From contig JACJZT010000004.1 of the NCBI GenBank assembly GCA_020635455.1, positions 124,001 to 188,000 on the forward strand: DNA of 64,000 nt, written 5' to 3'. Under the pieces are notes generated by a model. It was not told the DNA's origin and ran no database searches. It saw only the letters and a program-made list of their open reading frames with translations. Below, piece after piece: positions 52,401 through 60,909 of the stretch. The position numbers and the translations under genes were made by a program. The stretch's first letter is position 1, and each line of letters starts with the position of its first letter. This stretch comes from Flavobacteriales bacterium (lineage in GTDB: Bacteria; Bacteroidota; Bacteroidia; NS11-12g; UBA9320).

Positions 52401-52769
52401 TCAAATCCATTGAGAAAGCTTTACACCGAGATAAACGGCTGCAAAGCCGGCAATATTGCTCAAACCGGCATACCACAATCCGATTTTAAGCTGACCACTC
52501 CTGTACAAATTGATAAACTCAATACCAAAACTTGAAAAGGTGGTAAACCCTCCCAATATTCCAATGATCAGAAAAGACCTCAACTCATCTTTACCGGCAG
52601 AAATGGCATAAAATAGAAATCCGATCAGCAAGCAACCCATTACATTTACCACAAAAGTTGAGATCGGAAATCCATTCGTTTCGGTTTTCAGTCCCAGCGA
52701 AATCAGGTATCTAAATACGCCGCCCAAACCTGCACCGGCAAAAATGAGCATTAATTTGGTGACGTTCAT
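52401..52769 (-). CDS. crcB: Fluoride ion channel FluC/CrcB
   Basis: A 122-residue four-helix membrane protein that exports fluoride as a dual-topology dimer. Typical signatures are GAGLGGVFRYLISLGL at the start, STFVVNVMGCLLIGFL, the central GGFTTFSSFGIE and a final helix ending YLGVKLSQWI. The family's fluoride-track phenylalanines fit the TTFSSF segment. Only one copy is visible, which suits a homodimer. It begins 3 nt after the YD-like gene, so no fluoride riboswitch can precede it here. Confidence 0.93.
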   Translation of the reverse strand: MNVTKLMLIFAGAGLGGVFRYLISLGLKTETNGFPISTFVVNVMGCLLIGFLFYAISAGKDELRSFLIIGILGGFTTFSSFGIEFINLYRSGQLKIGLWYAGLSNIAGFAAVYLGVKLSQWI

Positions 52770-52772
52770 AAA

Positions 52773-53594
52773 CTAAAACTCATAAACGTAGATCTTTACG
52801 GTACTTAAATTACCCTCCATATTGTAAAAATGCGACTGATCGAGCAATCCATTTTCTTTGTAGTAATACTCGGTCCATGTATTATTGCTGTATTGAGTCT
52901 TAAAAAGACGCGCATCAAAATCATAATAATTCCAGCCTTTGGTAAATGAATTCTTAGGGGCATACGTTTGAGTGGAAAATTCAAGTAACTTCCTGCTTTT
53001 GGGTGTAATGTCGTAGGTTTGTTTCTGAACCGGTTTACCATCGTTGCCATAGGTGGTAATTTCTTTAACATTTCCGGCATCATCATACAGAAATTTCATC
53101 AATACAACATTGGTATCCAAATGGTAAATATTCAGGGATCTTTGTTCAGCAATTCTCGATTTCTTATCGTACATGTATAAATTATGCGTTACAAAAGAAT
53201 CCGAACCACTTTCATTGTATTGAACAATTCTTTCAAGGTCTCCATGTTGGTTATGTGTATACCGAATGGTAAGGTTTTCTCCGTCTTTTAACTGCTTTGT
53301 CTTTAATAGTTTCCCTGACGGGTCGAATTCGTGATGGTTTTCGGTGAGTCCTCTCCAACCATAACACTGATTGTTTTGATAATCGTAAATCAACTGTCGT
53401 TTATCATTCCACTTGTATTCCTCGGTTCTGCAACTGTCGTTTACGGATTTGTGCTTGAGCAATGGCAATTTTACATATACGGTCATTTTATGAACTCCCA
53501 GTTCTCTGAACAGCGCAGTGTCGGGGCTTTCCTGGGCAAATAGCCGGCCCATAAAAAGACCCGTCAAAAAAAGTATCGATTTTCTGAATATCAT
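52773..53594 (-). CDS. Secreted protein with YD-like repeats
   Basis: A 273-residue protein I do not recognise as a named family. The ATG at 53594 gives a signal peptide (MIFRKSILFLTGLFMGRLFAQ); the longer open frame overlaps tsaD and is not used. From about residue 55 it consists of short repeated strands of the form YxYDxxGxLxxxxxYxxDGxxV, for example LYMYDKKSRIAEQRSLN and FLYDDAGNVKEITTYGNDGKPV, resembling YD/Rhs-type and MORN-like beta repeats. No toxin domain is seen. It lies between tsaD and fluC in a compact minus-strand group. Confidence 0.55.
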   Translation of the reverse strand: MIFRKSILFLTGLFMGRLFAQESPDTALFRELGVHKMTVYVKLPLLKHKSVNDSCRTEEYKWNDKRQLIYDYQNNQCYGWRGLTENHHEFDPSGKLLKTKQLKDGENLTIRYTHNQHGDLERIVQYNESGSDSFVTHNLYMYDKKSRIAEQRSLNIYHLDTNVVLMKFLYDDAGNVKEITTYGNDGKPVQKQTYDITPKSRKLLEFSTQTYAPKNSFTKGWNYYDFDARLFKTQYSNNTWTEYYYKENGLLDQSHFYNMEGNLSTVKIYVYEF

Positions 53595-53637
53595 TCTGTT
53601 TTTAAAGCAATTATTGTTCCAATGGTTTAAAATGGTT

Positions 53638-54645
53638 TTAGCTCGAAAATACTTTTGCGTCAAGCCCGGAATACATCTTATTAATAAATTTATGATGTGC
53701 CGCATTCGCGATCATTCCGGCATTATCGGTGCAATACTGAAAAGAAGGAATGTAAACCTTCAGGCCCTCTTCATTTCCAAGTGCGAGTATTTTTTGCCTT
53801 AACATTGAATTTGCAGCCACTCCGCCTGCCACACCGATCTTATTTATTCCGGTTTTTTTTATGGCCTTTTTAAACTTACTTAGTAAATAATCCACTATGG
53901 TACGTTGGACAGATGCGCAAAGGTCAGACAAATGTTTTTCAACAAATGTTGCATCCTCGGATTGTTTCTTCTGAACAAAATACAAAACGGATGTTTTAAA
54001 ACCTGAGAAACTGAAATCGAGTTCAGGCACTTTCCCAATGTTAAAATCAAAAGCGTTAGGATCTCCTTCTTTTGACAATTTATCGATCAAAGGACCACCC
54101 GGATATTTCAAACCCAATAATTTAGCAACTTTATCAAAAGCCTCCCCTGCAGCGTCATCAAGGGTGGTACCAAGTATTTTTATTTTACTTACCGACTCAA
54201 CCTCTGCGATCTGAGTATGCCCACCTGATACCAGTAAACATAAGTATGGAAAATCCAGTTCGGGGTTTTCAATCAAAGGAGAAAGAACATGAGCCTCAAG
54301 GTGGTTTACAGCTATTAAAGGTTTGCCGGTTGCCAGAGACAAGCCTTTTGCAAATTGCTGTCCAACCAGTAAGGACCCGAGCAATCCGGGACCTTCGGTG
54401 TATGCAATTCCATCAATGTGTTCAATTTTCAAGTCAGCCTCTCTTAAGGCAATTTCAGCGGTTGGTATCATATTTTTTTGATGTGACCTTGAAGCCAGTT
54501 CAGGCACAACACCCCCGTATTTACTGTGTACTTCCTGCCCAGTTATAATATTGCAAAGGATTTTCCCGTTTTGCATTATAGCTACCGATGTATCGTCACA
54601 GGACGATTCAATTGCCAGTAAATTGATTTTTTGCTCTTTATTCAT
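53638..54645 (-). CDS. tsaD: tRNA N6-adenosine threonylcarbamoyltransferase TsaD
   Basis: A 335-residue ASKHA-fold enzyme that finishes t6A37 in ANN-decoding tRNAs together with TsaB and TsaE. It shows AIESSCDDTSVAIM, the metal-binding HLEAH (His115, His119), CLLVSGGHTQIAEV, DDAAGEAFDKVAKLLG and VAGGVAANSMLR. The remaining metal ligand would be the late NAGMIANA aspartate segment (TDNAGMIAN). Length is typical. It heads a run of five minus-strand genes and diverges from tamB over about 60 bp. Confidence 0.96.
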   Translation of the reverse strand: MNKEQKINLLAIESSCDDTSVAIMQNGKILCNIITGQEVHSKYGGVVPELASRSHQKNMIPTAEIALREADLKIEHIDGIAYTEGPGLLGSLLVGQQFAKGLSLATGKPLIAVNHLEAHVLSPLIENPELDFPYLCLLVSGGHTQIAEVESVSKIKILGTTLDDAAGEAFDKVAKLLGLKYPGGPLIDKLSKEGDPNAFDFNIGKVPELDFSFSGFKTSVLYFVQKKQSEDATFVEKHLSDLCASVQRTIVDYLLSKFKKAIKKTGINKIGVAGGVAANSMLRQKILALGNEEGLKVYIPSFQYCTDNAGMIANAAHHKFINKMYSGLDAKVFSS

Positions 54646-54687
54646 CAGGGTATGATAATTGCAAATACTGCCGGGTGCAATTTTAGT

Positions 54688-54695
54688 TAAATTTG
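54688..54695 (+). promoter_or_regulatory. Possible -7 element of tamB
   Basis: TAAATTTG, the same octamer as at rpsA, mreB and dnaE, ends 11 nt before the TTG at 54707. It makes the TTG at 54659, which lies upstream of it, less likely to be the tamB start. No TTG at the expected -33 position. Confidence 0.45.
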
Positions 54696-54706
54696 CAGCT
54701 AAAGCA

Positions 54707-57700
54707 TTGAGAATATTCCGAAAAATATCAAAAGGGTTTTTAAAACTGGTTGTTTTTCTGACCTTTCTGTTGACCGTTTGCTATATCCTGATAAAAAGCA
54801 GACCTTTTCAGAATTGGGCAGCCCAAAAAGCCGTGGCCTTTCTATCTCAGGAACTTCAAACAAAGGTAAAACTGCAATCGGTAGACTTTGAATTTTTAAA
54901 CAACCTGGTCTTAAGAGGTCTTTACATTGAAGATAAACAGGGAGATACTCTGGGATATTTTGGAGCCTTAAAAGTTAATTTCAATTACAAAATACTTTTT
55001 AATAATCAAATACAGCTTGCCCAAATTAAAAGGGTTGATATTGAGGATGCATCCATATTATTTACTTTACACAAGGGACAGAAGGATTTTAATTATGAAT
55101 TTCTGATCGACTATTTTTCACCTCCGGGTCCATCCACAGGCAAACACGTTCCATTTAAATTATTCATAAAATCTCTAGAGTTAAAAAATGTAAACTTCCG
55201 TTACGTTATTGAAGACAGTGCCCCGGCAGAATCTTCCATTTTTAATGAAGACCATCTGGATTTTAAGAACATTAATGCTGTTATCCTTCCTTTTAAACTT
55301 GTGGATGATTCGCTTAATTTCAACATTCGTCACTTGTCTTTCATTGAAAGATCCGGACTTCAGGTACTCGATCTTTATTCAAAAACCACCATCTCAGGTA
55401 CTGAAATGGAATTTAAGGAAATGTCCGTTACCACACCCAACTCGAGCATAGGAAATTACCTGAAGTTTTCGTACAATACTTACGATGATATTTCTGATTT
55501 TATTACAAAGGTACAATGGGACGGAAGCATCGTCGACAGTAAAGTTCACCATAAAGATCTGGTCTACTTTTCGGATGAAATGAATTCCTTACGATTTAGT
55601 TCCGAGATCCAAAACGGGCAGCTTTCAGGTACATTGGAAAAACTAATTGGCAAAAACATAGAATTGAAAATAAACGGGATCAACTCGTTCAGGGGTAATT
55701 TTATTCTGAATGAGGTTACCGAAACCAACAAACTTGTATACGAATTCGATTCCAGGCAACTGTATCTGAATCCGTCAAGTGTTCAACAAATTTTATCCAT
55801 AGATCTTCCTGAAGAACTTCTAAGGATAGGTTCGATAAAGTATAAAGGGGATATAAAGGGTAGCATAAACGACATAAAACTCAAAGGTCTGTTTGAATCA
55901 ACCGTCGGTAAGGTAAGCACCGATCTGGCACTTAGGTTCCCTGAAGGACAAACCGAAGAATACAAAGGAAGCTTTGAGGTATTTGCCCTTAACACCGGTA
56001 AACTGATGAATATGTCCGGACCGGGATTGATCAACATGAGTGCAAGTGTAGACGGAAAAGGATTTACCATTCAGGAACTGAACACCAAGTTACAGGCCCA
56101 AATACTTAATTTTACTTACGACGATTACACCTATCAAAATGTTGTAATGGACGGTGTTTTTGAAAAAAAATTATTTAACGGTGTGTTTAAAATTGACGAC
56201 CCGAATATCAGACTTGCTCTTGTGGGAAGATTCGACCTCAATAACGAAATGCCTTACGGGGATTTTAAATCACAGATCGACCGGGTTAATCTTAAAACCC
56301 TGGGTTATGGCAACATCAATATAAATGAACTTAGCAATATCGACATAAAGTTTGAAGGGAATGACCTTGACAACATGAGCATTCAAACATCCCTGAACAA
56401 CCTTATCCTTGAAAAAAACGACACCTTGTACCGACTTGGTGATATTGCGCTAAGTGCAAATGGGAAGGAAGATTACCGGGTTATTTCCTTGAAAAGCAAT
56501 ATTGTAGATATTGACATATCCGGGCAGTACCGGCTGAGCTATCTGAACTCGATCAGCAACAATCTTCTTTACAATTTATTTCCGGAATATTATACCAACC
56601 TAAAAAACAAGATCGAGCCCGTCGACCTGCGATTCGACATCAGTATTGCCAACACAGATATTTTTTCAGCTTTGTTTTTGCCCGATTTTCACTTAAGTAA
56701 TTTTACGTCATCGGGTATTTACAATTCAATAAACCAAAAACTTGATGTTATTGCGATCGCTGAAAAGATAAAGTATCAAAGCTATTCATTTGAAGAATTA
56801 ACCCTGAAAAGCAATAAGGAACCCGGTGAACGACTCGCCTTAAGCACGGATGTCAGGCGCTTTTTTATCTCAGACAGCCTTATTACCGACAAACTCAATC
56901 TGGTTGCCGACATTGGAGGAAACGACATCAATTACCGATTAAACATCTCCGACACTTCTCATGACCTTAGTTTAAAATCGGGTGGAAACGTAACCTTTAC
57001 TAAATCGAACATCGACTTTAATTTTAGAAATTCTGCACTATACATTTATACTAAACCCTGGTTTTTTAACGATAGCAATCACTTTACGTATTCATCCGGT
57101 GAATTGAATGTAGAGAATTTTAATGTTTCCAACGGGGATCAATCCATAAATCTGGCCGGGAAGATCGATGAAAGCAGTTTTAACCAACTGGAAGTCTTCT
57201 TTTCAAATTTTGAATTGAACGAACTTAATCCGGTACTAAAAAAATGGCAATTGCAATTTTCAGGCAAAACCAACGGGGTTTTGGGATTAACCGGCCCATT
57301 CGGCAAACCTGCCATCAACGGGAATTTGGATGTAGGCAATATGGTTTTTAATTCGGATACGATTGGCGATATCAGTTTAACTTCTCTTACTCCGGTTGGT
57401 CAGAGTAAAATGAGAATAGACGGAAAGATCAAAAACGGTTTGATCAATGATCTTAGATTGGCCGGAACCGTTGATCTGATGAACGACCGGGACAATCTGA
57501 ACCTCACCCTGAGTTTGGACTCATCCAGCCTTAAACCCTTTGAAGTATTTACAGAAGGTATCTTTTCGGGACTTGAGGGTTTTGCGGATGCCAGGATAAA
57601 GATCAAAGGTGATCTTGAAAACCCGCAAATAGATGGTAAAGTTAACATTGACAAAGGAAGGTTTTTTATGGATTACCTTGGAATACCGATCTATTTTGAA

Positions 57701-59119
57701 AAGGTCAACATTACTATTGACGACAAAAGAATACGTCTCGGCACCTTTACGATCTATGACAAGTATGGAGCAAAAGGATACGCAGGTGGAAGTATTTATC
57801 ATACCAATTTCGATGACCTGAAGTTTAATATCTTCACCAGGGAACTCACAAATTTTTATTGTCTGAACTTAAGAGAAGATCAAAATGAATTGTTTTCAGG
57901 CGTTGCCTTTATTGACGGTGATTTACAGGTTACCGGACCGATGGATGAAATATTAATGAAGATCAATGCCAAAACCCGACCGAATACCGTAATTTCTCTA
58001 CCCTTGTCGGGTGCCACCGAAAACACCGGACCCGATTATATTGAAATTGTCGACTTAAGAGCCGACCAAATCGCGAAGAACATCTCAAAGATAAGCGGGA
58101 TCCTGATGGATTTTAATTTTAACATTACCGAAGACGCAGAGATCAAACTGATTTTTGATGCGAAGTTTGATGATGTGATCAAAGCAACCGGTAAAGGAAA
58201 CATCCGTATGGAACTGAATACCTATGGTGATTTTTATATGTATGGTAAATACACCATTTCTACGGGAAGCTATAATTTTACAGCTCTTAACAATCTGGTA
58301 AATAAAAATTTGAAAGTTAAACCGGGAGGAAGCATCACCTGGAACGGTCCTCCATTCGACGCCCTGGTCGATCTGGTAGCAACCTCATATGTAAAGGCAA
58401 ACCCAACCGTTATTCTCCCGACAACCACTTTAAACGAAAATATAGGCAATGTTGAAGTGGAATGTGCAATTCATATGACCGAAAAACTGTTCGAACCCAA
58501 TATACAATTCGGCATCGATCTGCCACAGGACAAACAAACCACGCTTTTTGCCAATTCCGACCTTACCAGTGCCATAAATCAGATAAAGGCCGATCGCGAC
58601 GAAACCAATAAGCAATTTATAAATCTAATGGTATTTAACGCCTTTGCTCCTTTGAACTCTGGAGCAAATACAGCTACCTCCAGTCAGGCACTCAGTTCAT
58701 TTCAGAACAGTATCGGTGAATTCATGACCAATCAGCTCAACAACTGGCTATCGCAAATCGACCCGAACTGGGAACTAGGGGTGGATTTTCAAAATTCCGG
58801 AAATGCGGAATCCAATCAACAAATTATTTTAAACATCCGCCGTAAACTTTATAACGATCGCATCGAGATCAGTGGTACTTACGGTCAGGCAGGAAACTCA
58901 TCCTACGATGCCAATGTGAGTTATAAAATAAAAAAAGACGGCAGAATGAAATTAAGAGCCTTCAGTAAACAGGCGAACGATCCTATAAATCCTAATGGAA
59001 CACTCATAAACACAAGTGGTCTGGGTTTGTTTTACAGAAAAGAGATCAACTATTTCTTCCCTAAATGGAGGAAAAGAAGGAACGAAAAAAAATTTCAAAA
59101 AAGACAGGCACCAAAATAA
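54707..59119 (+). CDS. tamB: TamB-type translocation and assembly module protein (DUF490)
   Basis: A 1470-residue inner-membrane-anchored protein of the AsmA/TamB superfamily, which spans the periplasm as a long beta-taco and moves lipids or helps insert outer-membrane proteins. One N-terminal membrane segment (LVVFLTFLLTVCYILI) precedes repeated beta strands over more than 1000 residues; the C-terminal DUF490 domain includes YGDFYMYGKYTISTGSYNF, ITWNGPPFDALVDLVATY-like segments and RKLYNDRIEISGTYG. The open frame runs to a TTG at 54659; I prefer the TTG at 54707, after a TAAATTTG box, giving MRIFRKISKGF. The start is uncertain. It is followed by a terminator. Confidence 0.85.
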   Translation: MRIFRKISKGFLKLVVFLTFLLTVCYILIKSRPFQNWAAQKAVAFLSQELQTKVKLQSVDFEFLNNLVLRGLYIEDKQGDTLGYFGALKVNFNYKILFNNQIQLAQIKRVDIEDASILFTLHKGQKDFNYEFLIDYFSPPGPSTGKHVPFKLFIKSLELKNVNFRYVIEDSAPAESSIFNEDHLDFKNINAVILPFKLVDDSLNFNIRHLSFIERSGLQVLDLYSKTTISGTEMEFKEMSVTTPNSSIGNYLKFSYNTYDDISDFITKVQWDGSIVDSKVHHKDLVYFSDEMNSLRFSSEIQNGQLSGTLEKLIGKNIELKINGINSFRGNFILNEVTETNKLVYEFDSRQLYLNPSSVQQILSIDLPEELLRIGSIKYKGDIKGSINDIKLKGLFESTVGKVSTDLALRFPEGQTEEYKGSFEVFALNTGKLMNMSGPGLINMSASVDGKGFTIQELNTKLQAQILNFTYDDYTYQNVVMDGVFEKKLFNGVFKIDDPNIRLALVGRFDLNNEMPYGDFKSQIDRVNLKTLGYGNININELSNIDIKFEGNDLDNMSIQTSLNNLILEKNDTLYRLGDIALSANGKEDYRVISLKSNIVDIDISGQYRLSYLNSISNNLLYNLFPEYYTNLKNKIEPVDLRFDISIANTDIFSALFLPDFHLSNFTSSGIYNSINQKLDVIAIAEKIKYQSYSFEELTLKSNKEPGERLALSTDVRRFFISDSLITDKLNLVADIGGNDINYRLNISDTSHDLSLKSGGNVTFTKSNIDFNFRNSALYIYTKPWFFNDSNHFTYSSGELNVENFNVSNGDQSINLAGKIDESSFNQLEVFFSNFELNELNPVLKKWQLQFSGKTNGVLGLTGPFGKPAINGNLDVGNMVFNSDTIGDISLTSLTPVGQSKMRIDGKIKNGLINDLRLAGTVDLMNDRDNLNLTLSLDSSSLKPFEVFTEGIFSGLEGFADARIKIKGDLENPQIDGKVNIDKGRFFMDYLGIPIYFEKVNITIDDKRIRLGTFTIYDKYGAKGYAGGSIYHTNFDDLKFNIFTRELTNFYCLNLREDQNELFSGVAFIDGDLQVTGPMDEILMKINAKTRPNTVISLPLSGATENTGPDYIEIVDLRADQIAKNISKISGILMDFNFNITEDAEIKLIFDAKFDDVIKATGKGNIRMELNTYGDFYMYGKYTISTGSYNFTALNNLVNKNLKVKPGGSITWNGPPFDALVDLVATSYVKANPTVILPTTTLNENIGNVEVECAIHMTEKLFEPNIQFGIDLPQDKQTTLFANSDLTSAINQIKADRDETNKQFINLMVFNAFAPLNSGANTATSSQALSSFQNSIGEFMTNQLNNWLSQIDPNWELGVDFQNSGNAESNQQIILNIRRKLYNDRIEISGTYGQAGNSSYDANVSYKIKKDGRMKLRAFSKQANDPINPNGTLINTSGLGLFYRKEINYFFPKWRKRRNEKKFQKRQAPK

Positions 59120-59120
59120 G

Positions 59121-59144
59121 AAAGACTTTTCATCAGTCTTTTTT
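59121..59144 (+). terminator. Rho-independent terminator after tamB
   Basis: AAAGACT/AGTCTTT with a 7-nt loop and a run of T, immediately after the tamB stop codon. Confidence 0.75.
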
Positions 59145-59364
59145 CCTGTTGAGTGCCAGGGCAGCCAGAAACAGCCTTGGAAGCGGTTTCAAAGGGTTTC
59201 TTTTTTTTAGATTGAGGTACGCTATCCTGAGTTTGCAACGCTATCCTGAGTTTGTAACGCTATCCTGAGTTTGTAACTCAGGATCTATTTTTCTAAATTT
59301 ATGAATAGCTTCTTTGTTTCCTAATCTATATCATCGCTATCCTGAGTTTGTAACGCTATCCTGA

Positions 59365-59373
59365 GTTTGCAAC
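59365..59373. repeat. Target site duplication, left copy
   Basis: GTTTGCAAC, repeated exactly at 60631-60639 on the other side of the insertion sequence. It lies in the hairpin centre of a 77-bp unit; removing the IS and one copy restores an intact unit. Confidence 0.85.
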
Positions 59374-59390
59374 CATAAGTGTTCGAAACC

Positions 59391-60542
59391 TTAGGAGGTG
59401 TTCCAAAGATATGAGACTTTATCAGGGTTTCCGCCAGAGAGGATCACAATTTCTTTAATCATTGAATTGTCCAACTCAATTTCAAATTGCAGTTTTGCCA
59501 TTTTATACCCTTTGATATTGTTTATTTTTCTATAAGATAGAATTAAAATTGCCAATATCATGGTCATATAAAGAATTACTTTAATTGCATTTTCATTCCG
59601 AGATACAAGATGTGAGAGATTTAGGTGTTGCTTTAAAAATTTAAAAAATAATTCTATTTCCCATCTTTGTTTATATAAGGTAGTAACTTCATCGGCACTT
59701 AGATCAAAGTCATTGGTCAAAAAGATAAGTGGTTCATTAGAAGATTTCATTTTAGCCTTAATTACCCTATAGTTGTTATCTGAAATTTTCGAACTCCTAT
59801 TTCTTAATTTTACTTTTAAATCTTCATTTATAATTAATGTTTGAGTTTCAATTGGCCGGTATAGTCTATTGTTTTCAATTATTTTTAAAAAGGTGTTAGG
59901 CGCAATTCTTGTTATAAAATGTATGCTTTGATTGGTTAATTCATCGAATTTTTTTCTGGATTTAAGTCCACGGTCAAATACGACAAGAGATTCATCTATA
60001 TGGATATTTTCAGTAATGGTTTCCGATAATGCCAAATCTTCGCTGATATATTTTTTATCAGTGAAAATTTTGAAGCCACATGGAAGGCTGCCTTTAACAC
60101 TTACCGAATATTTAATTTGCTTTTTAGATGTATTCTTCCTGCCATTATGCATATCCCATTTTACCAGTTTGGAGGCAATTCCTACATATGTGCTGTCAAC
60201 CTTTATCAAGGCTTTTTCTTCCTTGAGCTGTTGATTATAAATGGTAAATATTTTATTGAAAAGTTGTTCAAAATAAGAAGCATTTATACAGCATATTCTA
60301 TCCCGTATAGAATTAAATTTTGTTTCGATTTTGAACCCAAGAAAAGCTATAAAACTGGAGGATAACACTATCTTTTCCATTACACGATAGCTAACCTTGG
60401 AACTGTTGAGCATAGAAAATAAAAGCAACTTGAAAATTACAGAACCATAGAGCTTTTTGGTTTGATAATTTACATCGGTAGTTACACTCAAGAACTCTAA
60501 TTCATCCTCAGGAATTAATTTTAGCAATTGGTCCGCATTCAC
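59391..60542 (-). CDS. IS4 family transposase
   Basis: A 383-residue DDE transposase. Asp116 (KVDSTYVG), Asp190 (VVFDRGLKS) and Glu297 form the triad; the last lies in the IS4 signature Y-(2)-R-(3)-E-(6)-K, with Tyr290, Arg293, Glu297 and Lys304. The N-terminal part (LLKLIPEDELEFLSVTTDVNYQTKKLYGS) resembles the DUF4372-type domain common in Bacteroidota IS4 elements. The start is GTG at 60542; an in-frame stop lies two codons upstream, so there is no ATG choice. It is full length, with no frameshift. Confidence 0.92.
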   Translation of the reverse strand: MNADQLLKLIPEDELEFLSVTTDVNYQTKKLYGSVIFKLLLFSMLNSSKVSYRVMEKIVLSSSFIAFLGFKIETKFNSIRDRICCINASYFEQLFNKIFTIYNQQLKEEKALIKVDSTYVGIASKLVKWDMHNGRKNTSKKQIKYSVSVKGSLPCGFKIFTDKKYISEDLALSETITENIHIDESLVVFDRGLKSRKKFDELTNQSIHFITRIAPNTFLKIIENNRLYRPIETQTLIINEDLKVKLRNRSSKISDNNYRVIKAKMKSSNEPLIFLTNDFDLSADEVTTLYKQRWEIELFFKFLKQHLNLSHLVSRNENAIKVILYMTMILAILILSYRKINNIKGYKMAKLQFEIELDNSMIKEIVILSGGNPDKVSYLWNTS

Positions 60543-60611
60543 ATATCAAACTAATAACCAACCTTAAACTTCTGAAAACCAATATTACTAACTATTAACA
60601 ACCCGTTGTTC

Positions 60612-60630
60612 AAGGTTTCGAACACTTATG
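60612..60630. repeat. Right terminal inverted repeat of the IS
   Basis: AAGGTTTCGAACACTTATG, the exact complement of the left end at 59374-59392 over all 19 bases. Confidence 0.88.
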
Positions 60631-60639
60631 GTTTGCAAC
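60631..60639. repeat. Target site duplication, right copy
   Basis: GTTTGCAAC, identical to 59365-59373. The repeat unit resumes directly after it with TCAGGATC. Confidence 0.85.
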
Positions 60640-60909
60640 TCAGGATCTATTTTTCTAAATTTAAGAATAGCTTCTTTGTTTCCTAATCTATATCATCGCT
60701 ATCCTGAGTTTGTAACTCAGGATCTATTTTTCTAAATTTATGAATAGCTTCTTTGTTTCCTAATCTATATCATCGCTATCCTGAGTTTGTAACTCAGGAT
60801 CTATTTTTCTAAATTTAAGAATAGCTTCTTTGTTTCCTAATCTATATCCTCAATAAGACATGATTGCTTTATTCAAAAACAATAAAAAAGGCATGCTTTA
60901 GCATAAAGG

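Larger units (their letters stand above)
59374..60630 (-). mobile_element. IS4-type insertion sequence, 1257 bp
   Basis: A complete element bounded by perfect 19-bp terminal inverted repeats, CATAAGTGTTCGAAACCTT at 59374-59392 and its complement at 60612-60630, with a 9-bp target duplication outside. It carries one transposase gene on the minus strand whose stop codon overlaps the left inverted repeat by two bases. Nothing appears broken, so it may be active. The 9-bp duplication and DDE motif fit the IS4 family. Confidence 0.88.
59220..60850. repeat. REP-like palindromic tandem array, 77-bp units, split by an IS
   Basis: Four 77-bp units: 59258-59334; 59354-59373 continued at 60640-60696; 60697-60773; 60774-60850. 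Each starts with CGCTATCCTGAG, forms a hairpin ATCCTGAGTT/AACTCAGGAT around a 3-base loop, and continues with a conserved AT-rich tail containing GAATAGCTTCTTTG and CCTAATCTATATC. Three extra 19-bp half units (left arm only) lie at 59220, 59239 and 59335. Units differ at only a few positions (TTTATGAATAG versus TTTAAGAATAG, TGTAAC versus TGCAAC), which suggests recent tandem growth. Confidence 0.85.

Noticed and set aside
52401..52772. A fluoride riboswitch for crcB
   Set aside because: The gene starts 3 nt after the preceding one, so no leader exists.
59391..60542. REP-associated tyrosine transposase as the driver of the array
   Set aside because: The gene is a DDE IS4-type enzyme with Y-(2)-R-(3)-E-(6)-K, not a Y1 transposase; it is an insertion in the array, not its source.
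59220..60850. CRISPR array
   Set aside because: Units of 77 bp are adjacent without unique spacers, and no cas genes are present; it is a tandem repeat.
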